From NCBI RefSeq assembly GCF_030464885.1, contig NZ_JALPRJ010000040.1:19833-83832 (forward strand): a DNA stretch of 64,000 bases, given 5' to 3'. Source of the DNA: Caballeronia sp. SEWSISQ10-4 2. GTDB lineage: Bacteria > Pseudomonadota > Gammaproteobacteria > Burkholderiales > Burkholderiaceae. This document shows positions 52,018 through 61,037 of the stretch, one piece after another (position 1 is the stretch's first letter; every line of letters starts with the position of its first letter). The notes under the pieces are model-generated. The model worked only from the letters and a program-made list of their open reading frames with translations, was not told the DNA's origin and did no database searches. Both the position numbers and the translations under genes were made by a program.

Positions 52018-52524
52018 ATGAGCGTGTCCGCATCCGCAGCACAGGCTTCCGAACCATTGACACTGACCGTCAACGGCTGCACGCGCACGATCACGGGCGT
52101 GACCCGCGACACCCCTCTGCTATACGTGTTGCGCAACGACTTCGAGCTGAATGGGCCGAAGTACGGCTGCGGCCTGGGCCAGTGCGGTGCCTGCACCGTG
52201 CTGCTGGATGGCGGTCCCGCGCGTTCGTGCGTCGTACCGGTTGCGGCGGCGGTAGGGCGAGAAACGCTTACGCTGGAAGGGCTTGGAACACTGGACGCGC
52301 CGCATCCTATCCAGCGGGCTTTTATCGACGAACAAGCGGCGCAATGCGGCTACTGTCTCAACGGCATGATCATGAGCACGAAGGCGTTGCTCGATTGCAA
52401 TCCTACGCCCGATGACACCGATATCCGCGACGCGCTGCGCTTCAACTTGTGCCGTTGCGGCACGCACATTGAAATCATGAAGGCGGTGCATCGCGCTGCC
52501 GACTATCTGAAACGCGAACAATAA
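52018..52524 (+). CDS. nicA: Nicotinate dehydrogenase small [2Fe-2S] subunit
   Basis: A 168-residue two-cluster ferredoxin subunit of the xanthine oxidase family. The plant-type cluster is in YGCGLGQCGACTVLLDGGPA, the second in QCGYCLNGMIM and RFNLCRCGTHIEIMKAVHRA. Electrons from the molybdenum site pass through it to the cytochrome domain. It lies 10 bp before the fusion gene. Confidence 0.94.
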   Translation: MSVSASAAQASEPLTLTVNGCTRTITGVTRDTPLLYVLRNDFELNGPKYGCGLGQCGACTVLLDGGPARSCVVPVAAAVGRETLTLEGLGTLDAPHPIQRAFIDEQAAQCGYCLNGMIMSTKALLDCNPTPDDTDIRDALRFNLCRCGTHIEIMKAVHRAADYLKREQ

Positions 52525-52534
52525 CGCTGATTCA

Positions 52535-55297
52535 ATGGACTCCATGCGCGAAGGAAGTTCCGACGGACCCGTGCTGATGCCCGAGTCGATGCTTCACGCG
52601 TGCGTGCTGGGGGGCGCCGACGCGGCGTTGCTCGCGCACGGGCATGCGCTTGAGGTCGAGGCAGGCGTGCGCTGGGTGATCGCGGGGAACGTGGCCGCGT
52701 TTGTTGCCGAGCGCTTCGAGCTTGCACGTAGCGCAGCTTGCCGGCTGATGTTGTCGGCCCGCGTGGAGTCCTCCGGCGACATACTTGCGTTACCCGTACA
52801 GCCCTCCGGTTTGCAGCAGGAAGCGCAATACGTATGGCCTATTCCGGCGGAAAGGTTCTTGCCATGCGAGGCTATTGCGCGTGATGACAACGGTGGTGTC
52901 GCGATATGGAGCGGTGCTCCTGCGACTGCCGATCTGCTTGCGAAGCTCGTTAGCATGACGGGCCTTACGGCCGACCGTTTCACGCTGCATTCACTCGATG
53001 ACCCCACCGATCCATTGATCACCACACACGCCGCGCTCGCTGCGGTCGCGTTGATGACGGAGACCGGCCGTGCTGTGTGCGTTGACGGTTATATGGCGGT
53101 ATCGCCGGTTAAAGAGGCGACCGTTTCCGTCGCGGCATCGTTGGACGACGAAGGCGCGTTGCTCGACTGGCGCTACGTCGCGCGAACGCCAGGCTTAACA
53201 AGCGGCGAAGCGATCACTCAAGATCCGAGTCCCTATTCGTCATCCCGTTCGACGTCGCTGATCGACGATGCCGCCGCGTTGATTCCCGGTGCGGCGCATA
53301 CGTTCGCACGCGAATCTTTCGTCGATGAAATTGCACGCCAGAACCATCGCGATCCGGTTTCATTTCGTCTCGATCATCTCGACCCGGTGGAGTACGGCGG
53401 AGCGAGGGAACTGATCGGCACGGTGGCAGAGCGGGCAGCGTGGGACTCGCATCAGCAGACTCGCAAGACGCGCCGCGCGAGCGAAGACGTCGCCCACGGC
53501 CGCGGTTTTGCGTTCGACAAACACGACACATCATCCGGCGATAACCCGACGCCCGACTATTCGGCGTGGATCGTCGATCTCGATGTGAACCGCCTGACCG
53601 GCGACGTTGCGCTCAAGCGCGTGGTAGCGGGGCGAGCAAGCGGACGGCGCAGGATTGGGCGCATCAGTGGAGTGTCGGCCCGGCAGATTGCCGCTGCGGC
53701 TTCGCGTGCCTTGGGCTTGCCGCTCACCGCGCGACCCTCGCACGACGAGACGCCTGACGCACAGGCGGCGTCTCATGAGCTTGCACCCACGACGGCCGCG
53801 ACTAGCGAAGTCGCTACACAAGGCGCGGCTACGGAGCGTTTGGAAATCGACGTCTCTCCGGCCGCTGCAGCTATCGCCAATGCGCTTTACGATGCGACCG
53901 GCGTGCGTTTTCGAGCGCCGCCGTTCACGCCGGAGCGCGTGCTTGCGGCGCTCGAAGGGACGACGGGGGCGACTGGCGGCGCGCCAAGGCGCTCAAAACG
54001 TTCTCTGCGGACCGCGCTCGCCGCTGGCGGCGCACTCAGCCTGATCGGGCTGGCGTGCTCGCTGTGGCCCATGCCTGCCCCGATTGAACCGATCGCCCGG
54101 CCGGCTGCATCGACGTGGTCCGACGCCACCATCGCGCGCGGCCGCCAGATTGCCGAGTTCGGCGATTGCGCAGTCTGCCATACCGCGCCTGGCGGCGTGA
54201 TCAATGCCGGTGGCCTCGGCCTTGAAACGCCTTTCGGAATGGTCTACACGACCAATCTCACGCCTGATCCGAAGACCGGCATCGGCAACTGGTCGTTCGC
54301 TGCATTCGATCGGGCCATGCGTCAGGGCATCTCGCGCGACGGCCATCATCTGTATCCCGCGTTCCCGTACACCGCGTTCACGAAGATGAGCGACGCTGAC
54401 ATGACCGCGCTGTACGCCTATCTGATGTCGCAACCGGCGGTCGAGAATACGCCACCGGCCACGCGCCTGCCGTTTCCGCTGAATCAGCGCGCGCTGGTGG
54501 CGGGATGGAACGCGCTGTATCTGAAGCAGGGTGAGTTCAAGCCGGACCCGACGCGCTCGGCGTTGTGGAATCGCGGCGCGTATCTCGTAGATGGCACGGG
54601 ACATTGCAGCGCCTGTCATTCGCCGCGCAATGCACTCGGGGCGGAGAAGGGCGGGCGCTTGTACCTGACTGGTGGAAGCGCGGAGGGGTGGGTGGCGCCG
54701 TCGCTCGTCGCCAATTCGAAAGCGCCGGTGAGGTGGACCGAACAGGCGTTGTTCGATTATCTCAAGACTGGTTTCTCGCATGAGCATGGCGTCGCGGCCG
54801 GTCCGATGGCGCCGGTCGTCGCAAGCTTGTCGAGGCTGCCGGAAGAGGATGTGCGCGCGATGGCGCACTATGTGGCGTCGCTGTCACGGCAGCCTTCGGT
54901 GGTCAAGCCGGCCGAGGCGGTCGAGCCGGCGCAGGCGCATGAACATGACGCGGTGACGCTGCAAGGACTCGACAGTGGCCGTCGGATTTTCGAAGGGGCA
55001 TGCGCGGTGTGTCATGCCGCGACCGGCGGTGTCGGCAACTTCGGGGTGCGTCCACTGCTCGCGCTGAACACGAGCGTGAGCGAGGCCACGCCGGATAATC
55101 TGCTGAAGGTGATCCAGAACGGTATCGACGCCCCGGCCACCGATGCGCTCGGCTACATGCCGGGCTTCAAGGATGCGTTCGACGACCGTCAGATTGCCGA
55201 CCTCGTGTCGTATATCCGCTCGAACTTCGCACCGAACGAAGCGCCGTGGAAAGACCTTGAGCATGCATCGGCGCGAATTCGGAAACATGCGCATTAG
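52535..55297 (+). CDS. Fusion of a degenerate molybdopterin-like domain with a tri-haem cytochrome c
   Basis: A 920-residue protein. Residues 1 to about 480 resemble a shortened NicB molybdopterin domain (YVWPIPAERFLP, VAIWSGAP, AAAAIANALYDATGVRFRAP). The segment matching GCYGRNCADD in the intact protein reads SLDDPTDPLI, and the GHVDLGTG region is missing. Glu437 aligns with the catalytic Glu but the surrounding GSGE is lost. A membrane anchor follows (TALAAGGALSLIGLACSLWP, about residues 490 to 512), then three c-type haem sites at CAVCH 545-549, CSACH 691-695 and CAVCH 823-827. It is probably the electron outlet of nicotinate dehydrogenase, with catalysis supplied by the separate protein at 44702-46975. 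Confidence 0.85.
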   Translation: MDSMREGSSDGPVLMPESMLHACVLGGADAALLAHGHALEVEAGVRWVIAGNVAAFVAERFELARSAACRLMLSARVESSGDILALPVQPSGLQQEAQYVWPIPAERFLPCEAIARDDNGGVAIWSGAPATADLLAKLVSMTGLTADRFTLHSLDDPTDPLITTHAALAAVALMTETGRAVCVDGYMAVSPVKEATVSVAASLDDEGALLDWRYVARTPGLTSGEAITQDPSPYSSSRSTSLIDDAAALIPGAAHTFARESFVDEIARQNHRDPVSFRLDHLDPVEYGGARELIGTVAERAAWDSHQQTRKTRRASEDVAHGRGFAFDKHDTSSGDNPTPDYSAWIVDLDVNRLTGDVALKRVVAGRASGRRRIGRISGVSARQIAAAASRALGLPLTARPSHDETPDAQAASHELAPTTAATSEVATQGAATERLEIDVSPAAAAIANALYDATGVRFRAPPFTPERVLAALEGTTGATGGAPRRSKRSLRTALAAGGALSLIGLACSLWPMPAPIEPIARPAASTWSDATIARGRQIAEFGDCAVCHTAPGGVINAGGLGLETPFGMVYTTNLTPDPKTGIGNWSFAAFDRAMRQGISRDGHHLYPAFPYTAFTKMSDADMTALYAYLMSQPAVENTPPATRLPFPLNQRALVAGWNALYLKQGEFKPDPTRSALWNRGAYLVDGTGHCSACHSPRNALGAEKGGRLYLTGGSAEGWVAPSLVANSKAPVRWTEQALFDYLKTGFSHEHGVAAGPMAPVVASLSRLPEEDVRAMAHYVASLSRQPSVVKPAEAVEPAQAHEHDAVTLQGLDSGRRIFEGACAVCHAATGGVGNFGVRPLLALNTSVSEATPDNLLKVIQNGIDAPATDALGYMPGFKDAFDDRQIADLVSYIRSNFAPNEAPWKDLEHASARIRKHAH

Positions 55298-55396
55298 CGG
55301 CTGGCAGACTGTTGCATCGGCTGCGTTGACGAGTGGGCGCTGCCCGGTCCGGGCGGCGCCCGCTCCCATTCCACCAACACCAACATTCGAACTATC

Positions 55397-55879
55397 ATGG
55401 CGCCTTCGAAGCTTTCTTCCGATCCATCGCAAGCTGCACAGGACGCCGTGTCCCGCTATGAGGTGTCGGAGCAGATCGGGCATCTTCTTCGCAAGGCTTA
55501 TCAGCGCCATCTCGCCATCTTCAGTCAGACCATAGCGGACCCTCAATTGACCGCCGTGCAGTTTGCGGTATTGAGCGCCAGCCGACGGCTCGGGCCGTCT
55601 TCCATGAGCGATCTGGGCAAAGCGACCGCGATAGATGCGGCGACGGTACGCGGCATAATTGAACGCTTGCGAGCGCGCGAGTTGATCGAGTTGCAGACCA
55701 ATCCCGACGACCGCAGAAAGGTGACGGTTCAACTGACGCAAGCGGGTGGAAGCCTGGTCGAACAAGTGACGCCGACCGCCTTGCGCATCAGCGAGTTGAC
55801 CATGGGTGAGCTGAACGAAGCGGAGCGCGTGGCCGTGCTGTATTTGCTGCGTAAGCTAAGTGCGACCGAGTCCGAATAA
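55397..55879 (+). CDS. nicR: MarR family regulator, NicR-like (second copy)
   Basis: A 160-residue MarR protein: dimer helices with SEQIGHLLRKAYQRHLAIFS, winged helix SSMSDLGKATAIDAATVRGI and LRARELIELQTNPDDRRKVT. Clearly a paralogue of the protein at 44190. It lies 99 bp after the cytochrome fusion gene and could be the last gene of the nicCAB transcript. With two such proteins, each may respond to a different intermediate, or they may form mixed dimers. Confidence 0.86.
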   Translation: MAPSKLSSDPSQAAQDAVSRYEVSEQIGHLLRKAYQRHLAIFSQTIADPQLTAVQFAVLSASRRLGPSSMSDLGKATAIDAATVRGIIERLRARELIELQTNPDDRRKVTVQLTQAGGSLVEQVTPTALRISELTMGELNEAERVAVLYLLRKLSATESE

Positions 55880-56246
55880 GCGCGGTTCGTGCGGTGGGTT
55901 TCTTGTTAATTAGCCGCTTCGTCTGCCGCACCTGATTGCATTGCACCAATAGCGGGACCATCGCACCGGAAAAGCGATTATGGCGTGTACGCTGATTTTA
56001 TAAGGTGCAACCGACCAAGCCTTATTGCACGATCGTTAGCTTTGAGTAGGCAGAAAAACTCAATAAAACAAGGGTTAAATACCAAGATACCTAGTATAAG
56101 TCTCTACCTTGAAAGTGGGCATGGTCATTGCATAGAAGACTAGAATTAGAGTGTGTACATTTTGTCTCGGTAGACAGAGACGGCGCGGCGAACAGAAGCA
56201 TTGTCAGCGCGAACACCTTGATGAAACCCGAGCTATAGAGGTATCG
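55880..56246. promoter_or_regulatory. Control region of the nic-linked ABC transporter
   Basis: A 367-bp AT-rich region. It carries GTGTACGC at 55985-55992 and GTGTACAT at 56153-56160, the second 87 bases upstream of the permease start, both related to the nicE/nicC palindromes. A possible promoter is TTGAAA (56109-56114), 18 bp, TAGAAG (56133-56138). No coding frame is convincing here. Confidence 0.5.
56153..56160 (+). promoter_or_regulatory. NicR-type operator upstream of the ABC transporter (GTGTACAT)
   Basis: Seven of eight bases match the GTGTACAC palindrome and the TGTACA core is intact. Links the transporter operon to nicotinate regulation. Confidence 0.5.
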
Positions 56247-58169
56247 ATGCTTTCGAATCTGGCTGTACAACTCATCAACGGACTAGCGGACGCAAGCGCG
56301 ATGTTTCTTGTCGCCTCCGGCTTGTCGCTGATCTTCGGCGTGACGCGGATCGTCAACTTCGCGCACGGCTCGTTCTACATGTTTGGCGTGTATGTGGCCT
56401 ACAGCATCGCCAGCCGGTTCGGTTCGACCGTCGCGGGTTTCTGGCTTTCGATGCTTGCAGCAGCGCTCATCGTCGCCGTGCTTGGTGCGCTGGTCGAAGT
56501 GATCGTGCTCAGGCGGATCTATCAGGCGCCCGAGTTATTCCACTTGCTGGCAACCTTTGCGCTGGTGCTGATTTTCCGCGATGCCGCGCTGTACATCTGG
56601 GGCCCGGAAGACCTGTTCGGGCCGCGTGCTCCGCTTCTCGGCGGTGCAGTCAATCTGCTCGGTCATGCGTTGCCCACCTATGACATTGCATTGATCGTGA
56701 TCGGTCCCGTGGTCCTGGCCGTGCTCTGGTTCGGTCTGACAAAAACGCGCTGGGGCACGCTCGTGCGCGCGGCGACCGGCGATCGTGAAATGCTCGGTGC
56801 GCTCGGCATCAACCAGGCGTGGCTATTCACCGGCGTGTTTTTTATCGGCGCGTTCCTCGCGGGTCTCGGCGGCGCGCTGCAGGTGCCGCGTATGTCGGCG
56901 AACCTGTCGCTGGATATAGACACCATCGGCAATGCGTTTGTCGTGGTGGTGGTTGGCGGCATGGGCTCGATTCCAGGTGCATTCGTGGCGGCGTTGCTGA
57001 TCGCGGAGATCAAGGCGCTGTGCATCGGCATAGGCGATGTAACCATTGGCGGCATGGTGTTTTCGCTGAGCAAGTTCACGCTGGTGGCTGAGTTTGTGGT
57101 GATGGCGATCGTGCTCGTCGTGCGACCTTGGGGATTGCTTGGCCGTGCCCAGGCTGCCGTTCGCACGATGGCAGCCGCTGAGACGCCACTGCGTCCCGCC
57201 GATACCCGGTTGAAGATATTCGCGGGCGTTGTTCTCGCCGTGCTTGTGCTCGCGCCGCTGCTGTCAGGCGTGTTCCCGTACATGCCCGTGCTGCTAGTCG
57301 AAATCCTGATCGCGGTTTTGTTCGCAACGAGCCTGCATTTCATCATGGGTCCGGGCGGCATGCATTCGTTTGGTCACGCCGCGTATTTCGGATTGGGCGC
57401 CTATGGCGCAGCGCTGTTCCTGAAGGTCCTGAACCTGCCGATGGAAGCCGCACTCGTGCTTGGCCCCTTGCTTGCGGGCGTGGGCGCGCTCGTGTTCGGA
57501 TGGTTTTGCGTGCGCTTGTCAGGCGTCTATCTCGCCATGCTGACGCTGGCCTTCGCGCAGATCGTCTGGTCGATCGTGTTCCAGTGGGACGCCGTAACCG
57601 GCGGCAGCAACGGCATTCTCAACTTGTGGCCATCGACGTGGCTTAGTTCGACCGTTGCTTACTACTACGTGACCTTGTTGTTCGCGGTCACGGGCGTCTG
57701 GCTCTTGCGGCGAATGTTGTTCTCGCCACTCGGTTATGCCATGCGTGCCTCGAGGGATTCGACCCTGCGCGCCGAGGCAATCGGTATCGATGTGAAGCGC
57801 GTCCAGTGGGTCGCTTTCATCATCGCGTCATTGTTCTGCGGCCTTGCCGGATCGCTGTATGCGTTCTCGAAGGGGTCGATATCGCCTGAAGTGATCAGCG
57901 TAGGGCGCTCGGTCGATGGTCTCGTGATGGTGCTGCTCGGCGGCTTGCAGACGCTCACCGGGCCGATAGTCGGCGCTGCGGTGTTCACGTGGCTGCAAGA
58001 TACGGTCGCGCGTCAGACCGACTACTGGGAGGCCCTGCTGGGTGCGGCGATTCTGCTGCTGGTGATTGCGTTCCCGCAGGGGATTGTAGGGTTCGTGCAG
58101 GACAAGTTCGGGTCGCATAAAACCGCGGATACAGGCGTGGCCTCACAGCCTGCGAAGGAGGCCCTGTGA
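56247..58169 (+). CDS. Fused branched-chain-type ABC permease (LivH-LivM)
   Basis: A single 640-residue membrane protein containing both permease halves. Residues 1 to about 300 are LivH-like (FLVASGLSLIFGVTRIVNFA, VVVVGGMGSIPGAFVAALLI); from about 310 they are LivM-like (FATSLHFIMGPGGMHSFGHA, then AYFGLGAYGAALFLKVLNLP; AMRASRDSTLRAEAIGIDVK; MVLLGGLQTLTGPIVGAAVF). Such fusions occur, but most Liv operons have two genes, as at 7005-8941. ATG 56247 has an AGAGG site and starts the first membrane helix; the longer frame upstream is rejected. Its stop overlaps the ATPase GTG. Confidence 0.93.
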   Translation: MLSNLAVQLINGLADASAMFLVASGLSLIFGVTRIVNFAHGSFYMFGVYVAYSIASRFGSTVAGFWLSMLAAALIVAVLGALVEVIVLRRIYQAPELFHLLATFALVLIFRDAALYIWGPEDLFGPRAPLLGGAVNLLGHALPTYDIALIVIGPVVLAVLWFGLTKTRWGTLVRAATGDREMLGALGINQAWLFTGVFFIGAFLAGLGGALQVPRMSANLSLDIDTIGNAFVVVVVGGMGSIPGAFVAALLIAEIKALCIGIGDVTIGGMVFSLSKFTLVAEFVVMAIVLVVRPWGLLGRAQAAVRTMAAAETPLRPADTRLKIFAGVVLAVLVLAPLLSGVFPYMPVLLVEILIAVLFATSLHFIMGPGGMHSFGHAAYFGLGAYGAALFLKVLNLPMEAALVLGPLLAGVGALVFGWFCVRLSGVYLAMLTLAFAQIVWSIVFQWDAVTGGSNGILNLWPSTWLSSTVAYYYVTLLFAVTGVWLLRRMLFSPLGYAMRASRDSTLRAEAIGIDVKRVQWVAFIIASLFCGLAGSLYAFSKGSISPEVISVGRSVDGLVMVLLGGLQTLTGPIVGAAVFTWLQDTVARQTDYWEALLGAAILLLVIAFPQGIVGFVQDKFGSHKTADTGVASQPAKEAL

Positions 58170-58954
58170 CTCTTCTGCGTGTATCCCATCTTGCGAAGTC
58201 GTTCGGCGGCGTCAAGGCAGTCGACGACGTTTCCTTCGACCTGAACGCGGGCCAGTTGCTGGCGCTGATCGGCCCGAACGGCGCCGGCAAGTCGACCTGC
58301 TTCAACATGCTCAACGGGCAGTTGAAACCCAGCTCCGGCTCGATTCTTTTCGACGGCCACGAGATCGCCGGCAAACGTCCGCGCGATATCTGGCGTCTTG
58401 GCGTCGGCCGTACTTTCCAGATTGCCGCGACTTTCAACTCGATGACGGTGATCGAAAACGTGCAGATGGCGCTCGTTTCGCGGGATCGTCAGCTATTCAA
58501 CTTGTGGAAACCGGCATCGTCCATTCACGCCGATGAAGCGATCGCGCTGCTCGAACAGGTCGGCATGGCGGCGCATGCAAAGCGCGCTTGCGGCGTGCTG
58601 GCTTATGGCGATGTGAAGCGCGTCGAACTGGCTATTGCACTGGCCAACAAACCGAAACTGCTGCTGATGGACGAACCGACGGCGGGCATGGCGCCCAAGG
58701 AACGCAACGACCTGATGGCGCTGACAAAACAACTGGTGGTCGACCACAAGCTTGGCGTGCTGTTCACCGAGCACAGCATGGACGTGGTGTTCGCGTATGC
58801 CGACAAGCTGATCGTGCTCGCGCGCGGCAAGCTGATCGGCGAGGGTGATGCGGAAACGGTTCGCAACGATCCGCGTGTGCGCGAAGTGTATTTCGGCACG
58901 GGGAAATCTTTCACGCCGCGTGCATCGCTTGCCGCCGATGGAGTCGCCCCATGA
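58166..58954 (+). CDS. Branched-chain-type ABC ATPase, LivG class (nic-linked)
   Basis: ATPase of 262 residues: Walker A LIGPNGAGKSTCFNMLNGQL, signature LAYGDVKRVELAIALANKPK, Walker B LLLMDEPTAGMAPKERN and switch LFTEHSMDVVFAYADKLI. It starts with a GTG overlapping the permease TGA (GTGA), and its own stop overlaps the next ATG. The middle insert is LivG-like, though shorter than that of the first LivG in this window. Confidence 0.93.
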   Translation: MTLLRVSHLAKSFGGVKAVDDVSFDLNAGQLLALIGPNGAGKSTCFNMLNGQLKPSSGSILFDGHEIAGKRPRDIWRLGVGRTFQIAATFNSMTVIENVQMALVSRDRQLFNLWKPASSIHADEAIALLEQVGMAAHAKRACGVLAYGDVKRVELAIALANKPKLLLMDEPTAGMAPKERNDLMALTKQLVVDHKLGVLFTEHSMDVVFAYADKLIVLARGKLIGEGDAETVRNDPRVREVYFGTGKSFTPRASLAADGVAP

Positions 58955-59670
58955 CGCTCGACAAAACGATGCTGAAAGTCTCCGGCCTGAACGCGTTCTA
59001 CGGCCGCGCGCAGATCCTCTACGACGTTGAAATTGAAGTAGGGCGTGGCGAAGTCGTCGCGTTGATGGGGCGCAACGGCGCGGGCAAATCGACCACGATG
59101 AAAGCGCTGATGGGCATGCTGCCATCGCGGCACGGAGCGATCAATTTCTGCGGACATGACATTGCCAAGCTGCCGCCGTACCGTATCGCGCGACTCGGTA
59201 TGGGATTCGTGCCGGAGGACCGGCGCGTGTTCGGCGATCTGTCGGTGATGGAAAATCTCGATACCGGCCGCCAGCCGCCGCGTGAGAACGCGCCCCGATG
59301 GACACCTGAAAAACTGTTCCGCTTGTTCCCGAATCTTGGCGAGATGCCGAATCGCCCAGGCAGTCAGATGAGCGGTGGCGAGCAGCAGATGCTGACCGTG
59401 TCGCGTACGCTGATGGGGAACCCTACGCTCGTTCTGCTCGATGAACCGTCGGAGGGCGTGGCGCCGATCATCGTTGAACAGATGGCGAACATGATCCTTG
59501 AGTTAAAGCGTGAAGGGCTGTCGATCCTGTTGTCCGAGCAGAACATGCATTTCGCCGAGCTCGTCAGCGACCGCGCCTATGTGCTTGAAAAAGGGCAGAT
59601 CCGTTTTAGCGGCACCATAGACGAGCTTTCCCGCGACGAAGCGGTGAGACGGGCCTACCTGAGTGTTTGA
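58951..59670 (+). CDS. Branched-chain-type ABC ATPase, LivF class (nic-linked)
   Basis: ATPase of 239 residues: Walker A LMGRNGAGKSTTMKALMGML, signature SGGEQQMLTVSRTLMGNPTL, Walker B VLLDEPSEGVAPIIVEQMAN and SILLSEQNMHFAELVSDRAY. It is coupled to LivG by ATGA and followed 100 bp later by the binding-protein gene. Confidence 0.93.
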   Translation: MTLDKTMLKVSGLNAFYGRAQILYDVEIEVGRGEVVALMGRNGAGKSTTMKALMGMLPSRHGAINFCGHDIAKLPPYRIARLGMGFVPEDRRVFGDLSVMENLDTGRQPPRENAPRWTPEKLFRLFPNLGEMPNRPGSQMSGGEQQMLTVSRTLMGNPTLVLLDEPSEGVAPIIVEQMANMILELKREGLSILLSEQNMHFAELVSDRAYVLEKGQIRFSGTIDELSRDEAVRRAYLSV

Positions 59671-59770
59671 GCGCGTTCAGTCAGCGAAGATCGACCAGGG
59701 GTATCCTTCCATCAACCTTAGCCATGCCCATTTGCATTCAACCTAGCCGCTTTATCCGGAGAGAAAAACT

Positions 59771-60988
59771 ATGACCACGCGTGTTGGATCGTTGCTGCGC
59801 TTAACCGTCTTCATGGTTACGCCCCTGGCCGCAGCCTTAGTGTCGATGGGCGCTGCTGCACAGACCATCAAGATAGGCGAGATCAACAGTTATAAAGCGC
59901 AGCCGGCGTTCCTCGGCCCGTACAAGAACGGCTGGAACATGGCGCTCGACGAAGTCAACGCGGCGGGCGGTATCAATGGCAAGAAGCTCGAAGTAGTCTC
60001 GCGCGACGACAACGGGAATCCGGGCGATACGGTTCGCGTGGCGCAGGAGTTGATGACGGGCGAACAGGTGTCGATGTTGTTCGGCGGCTTCTTGTCGAAC
60101 ACCGGTCTGGCGCTTGCCGACTACGCCAAGCAACGGAAGGTTTTCTTCCTCGCGGCCGAACCGCTGACCGACAAGATCGTCTGGCAGGATGGCAACAAAT
60201 ACACGTACCGTCTGCGTCCATCGACGTATATGCAGGTCGCGATGCTCGTGCCCGAAGCCGCCAAGCTGAACAAGAAACGCTGGGCGGTGGTGTATCCGAA
60301 CTACGAATACGGTCAGTCGGCTGTGGCTACGTTCAAGCGTTTACTGAAGGCGGCCCAGCCTGACGTTGAGTTCGTTGCCGACCAGGCTGCGCCGCTCGGC
60401 AAGCTCGACGCCGGCGCGGTTACGCAAGCGCTCGCCGATGCAAAGCCCGATGCAATTTTCAGCGTCGAGTTCGGTGCGGATCTCGGCAAGTTCGTGCGTG
60501 AAGGCAATACGCGTGGCTTGTTCAAGGATCGTTCGGTAGTGTCGTTGCTGACGGGCGAACCGGAATACCTCGATCCGCTGGGAGCCGAGGCGCCGGTTGG
60601 CTGGATCGTGACGGGGTATCCGTGGTATTCGATCGATACGCCCGCTAACCGTAAATTCGTCGCTGCCTACGAGACGAAGTATCACGACTATCCGCGCGTC
60701 GGATCGGTGGTGGGGTATTCGGCGTTGATGTCGATTGCCAATGGTTTGAAGAAGGCTAAGTCGACCGATCCGGACAAACTCGCAGCAGCCTTCAAGGGGC
60801 TCTCTGTCGACACGCCTTTTGGTTCGATCACGTATCGCGCGCAGGATAATCAATCGACGATGGGCGCGTATGTCGGCACGACTGCGCTGAAGGACGGCAA
60901 GGGCATCATGTCGAACTATCGATACATCGATGGCGCGAGTGTCCAGCCGTCCGATGCGGAAGTGGCGAAGCTGCGGGCGGCGGATTAG
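59771..60988 (+). CDS. Periplasmic substrate-binding protein, Liv-type (nic-linked)
   Basis: Secreted protein of 405 residues. Signal peptide core LTVFMVTPLAAALVSMGAAA with cleavage near AAAQ. Mature fold: IKIGEINSYKAQPAFLGPYK, GWNMALDEVNAAGGINGKKL, RWAVVYPNYEYGQSAVATFK, and TPFGSITYRAQDNQSTMGAY. Its operon lies next to the nic genes and has a NicR-type site upstream, so nicotinate or a related carboxylated N-heterocycle is the likely ligand. This is inference; no MFS-type NicT was found in the window. Confidence 0.88.
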   Translation: MTTRVGSLLRLTVFMVTPLAAALVSMGAAAQTIKIGEINSYKAQPAFLGPYKNGWNMALDEVNAAGGINGKKLEVVSRDDNGNPGDTVRVAQELMTGEQVSMLFGGFLSNTGLALADYAKQRKVFFLAAEPLTDKIVWQDGNKYTYRLRPSTYMQVAMLVPEAAKLNKKRWAVVYPNYEYGQSAVATFKRLLKAAQPDVEFVADQAAPLGKLDAGAVTQALADAKPDAIFSVEFGADLGKFVREGNTRGLFKDRSVVSLLTGEPEYLDPLGAEAPVGWIVTGYPWYSIDTPANRKFVAAYETKYHDYPRVGSVVGYSALMSIANGLKKAKSTDPDKLAAAFKGLSVDTPFGSITYRAQDNQSTMGAYVGTTALKDGKGIMSNYRYIDGASVQPSDAEVAKLRAAD

Positions 60989-61010
60989 GTTGTCGCGCTG
61001 CAAATGACCA

Positions 61011-61037
61011 CGGCCCGCGTTAGCGGGCCGTTTTTTT
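61011..61037 (+). terminator. Rho-independent terminator after the nic-linked transporter
   Basis: Perfect 8-bp GC stem CGGCCCGC / GCGGGCCG with a GTTA loop, followed by seven T. It lies 22 bases after the binding-protein stop and closes the transporter operon. Confidence 0.93.
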
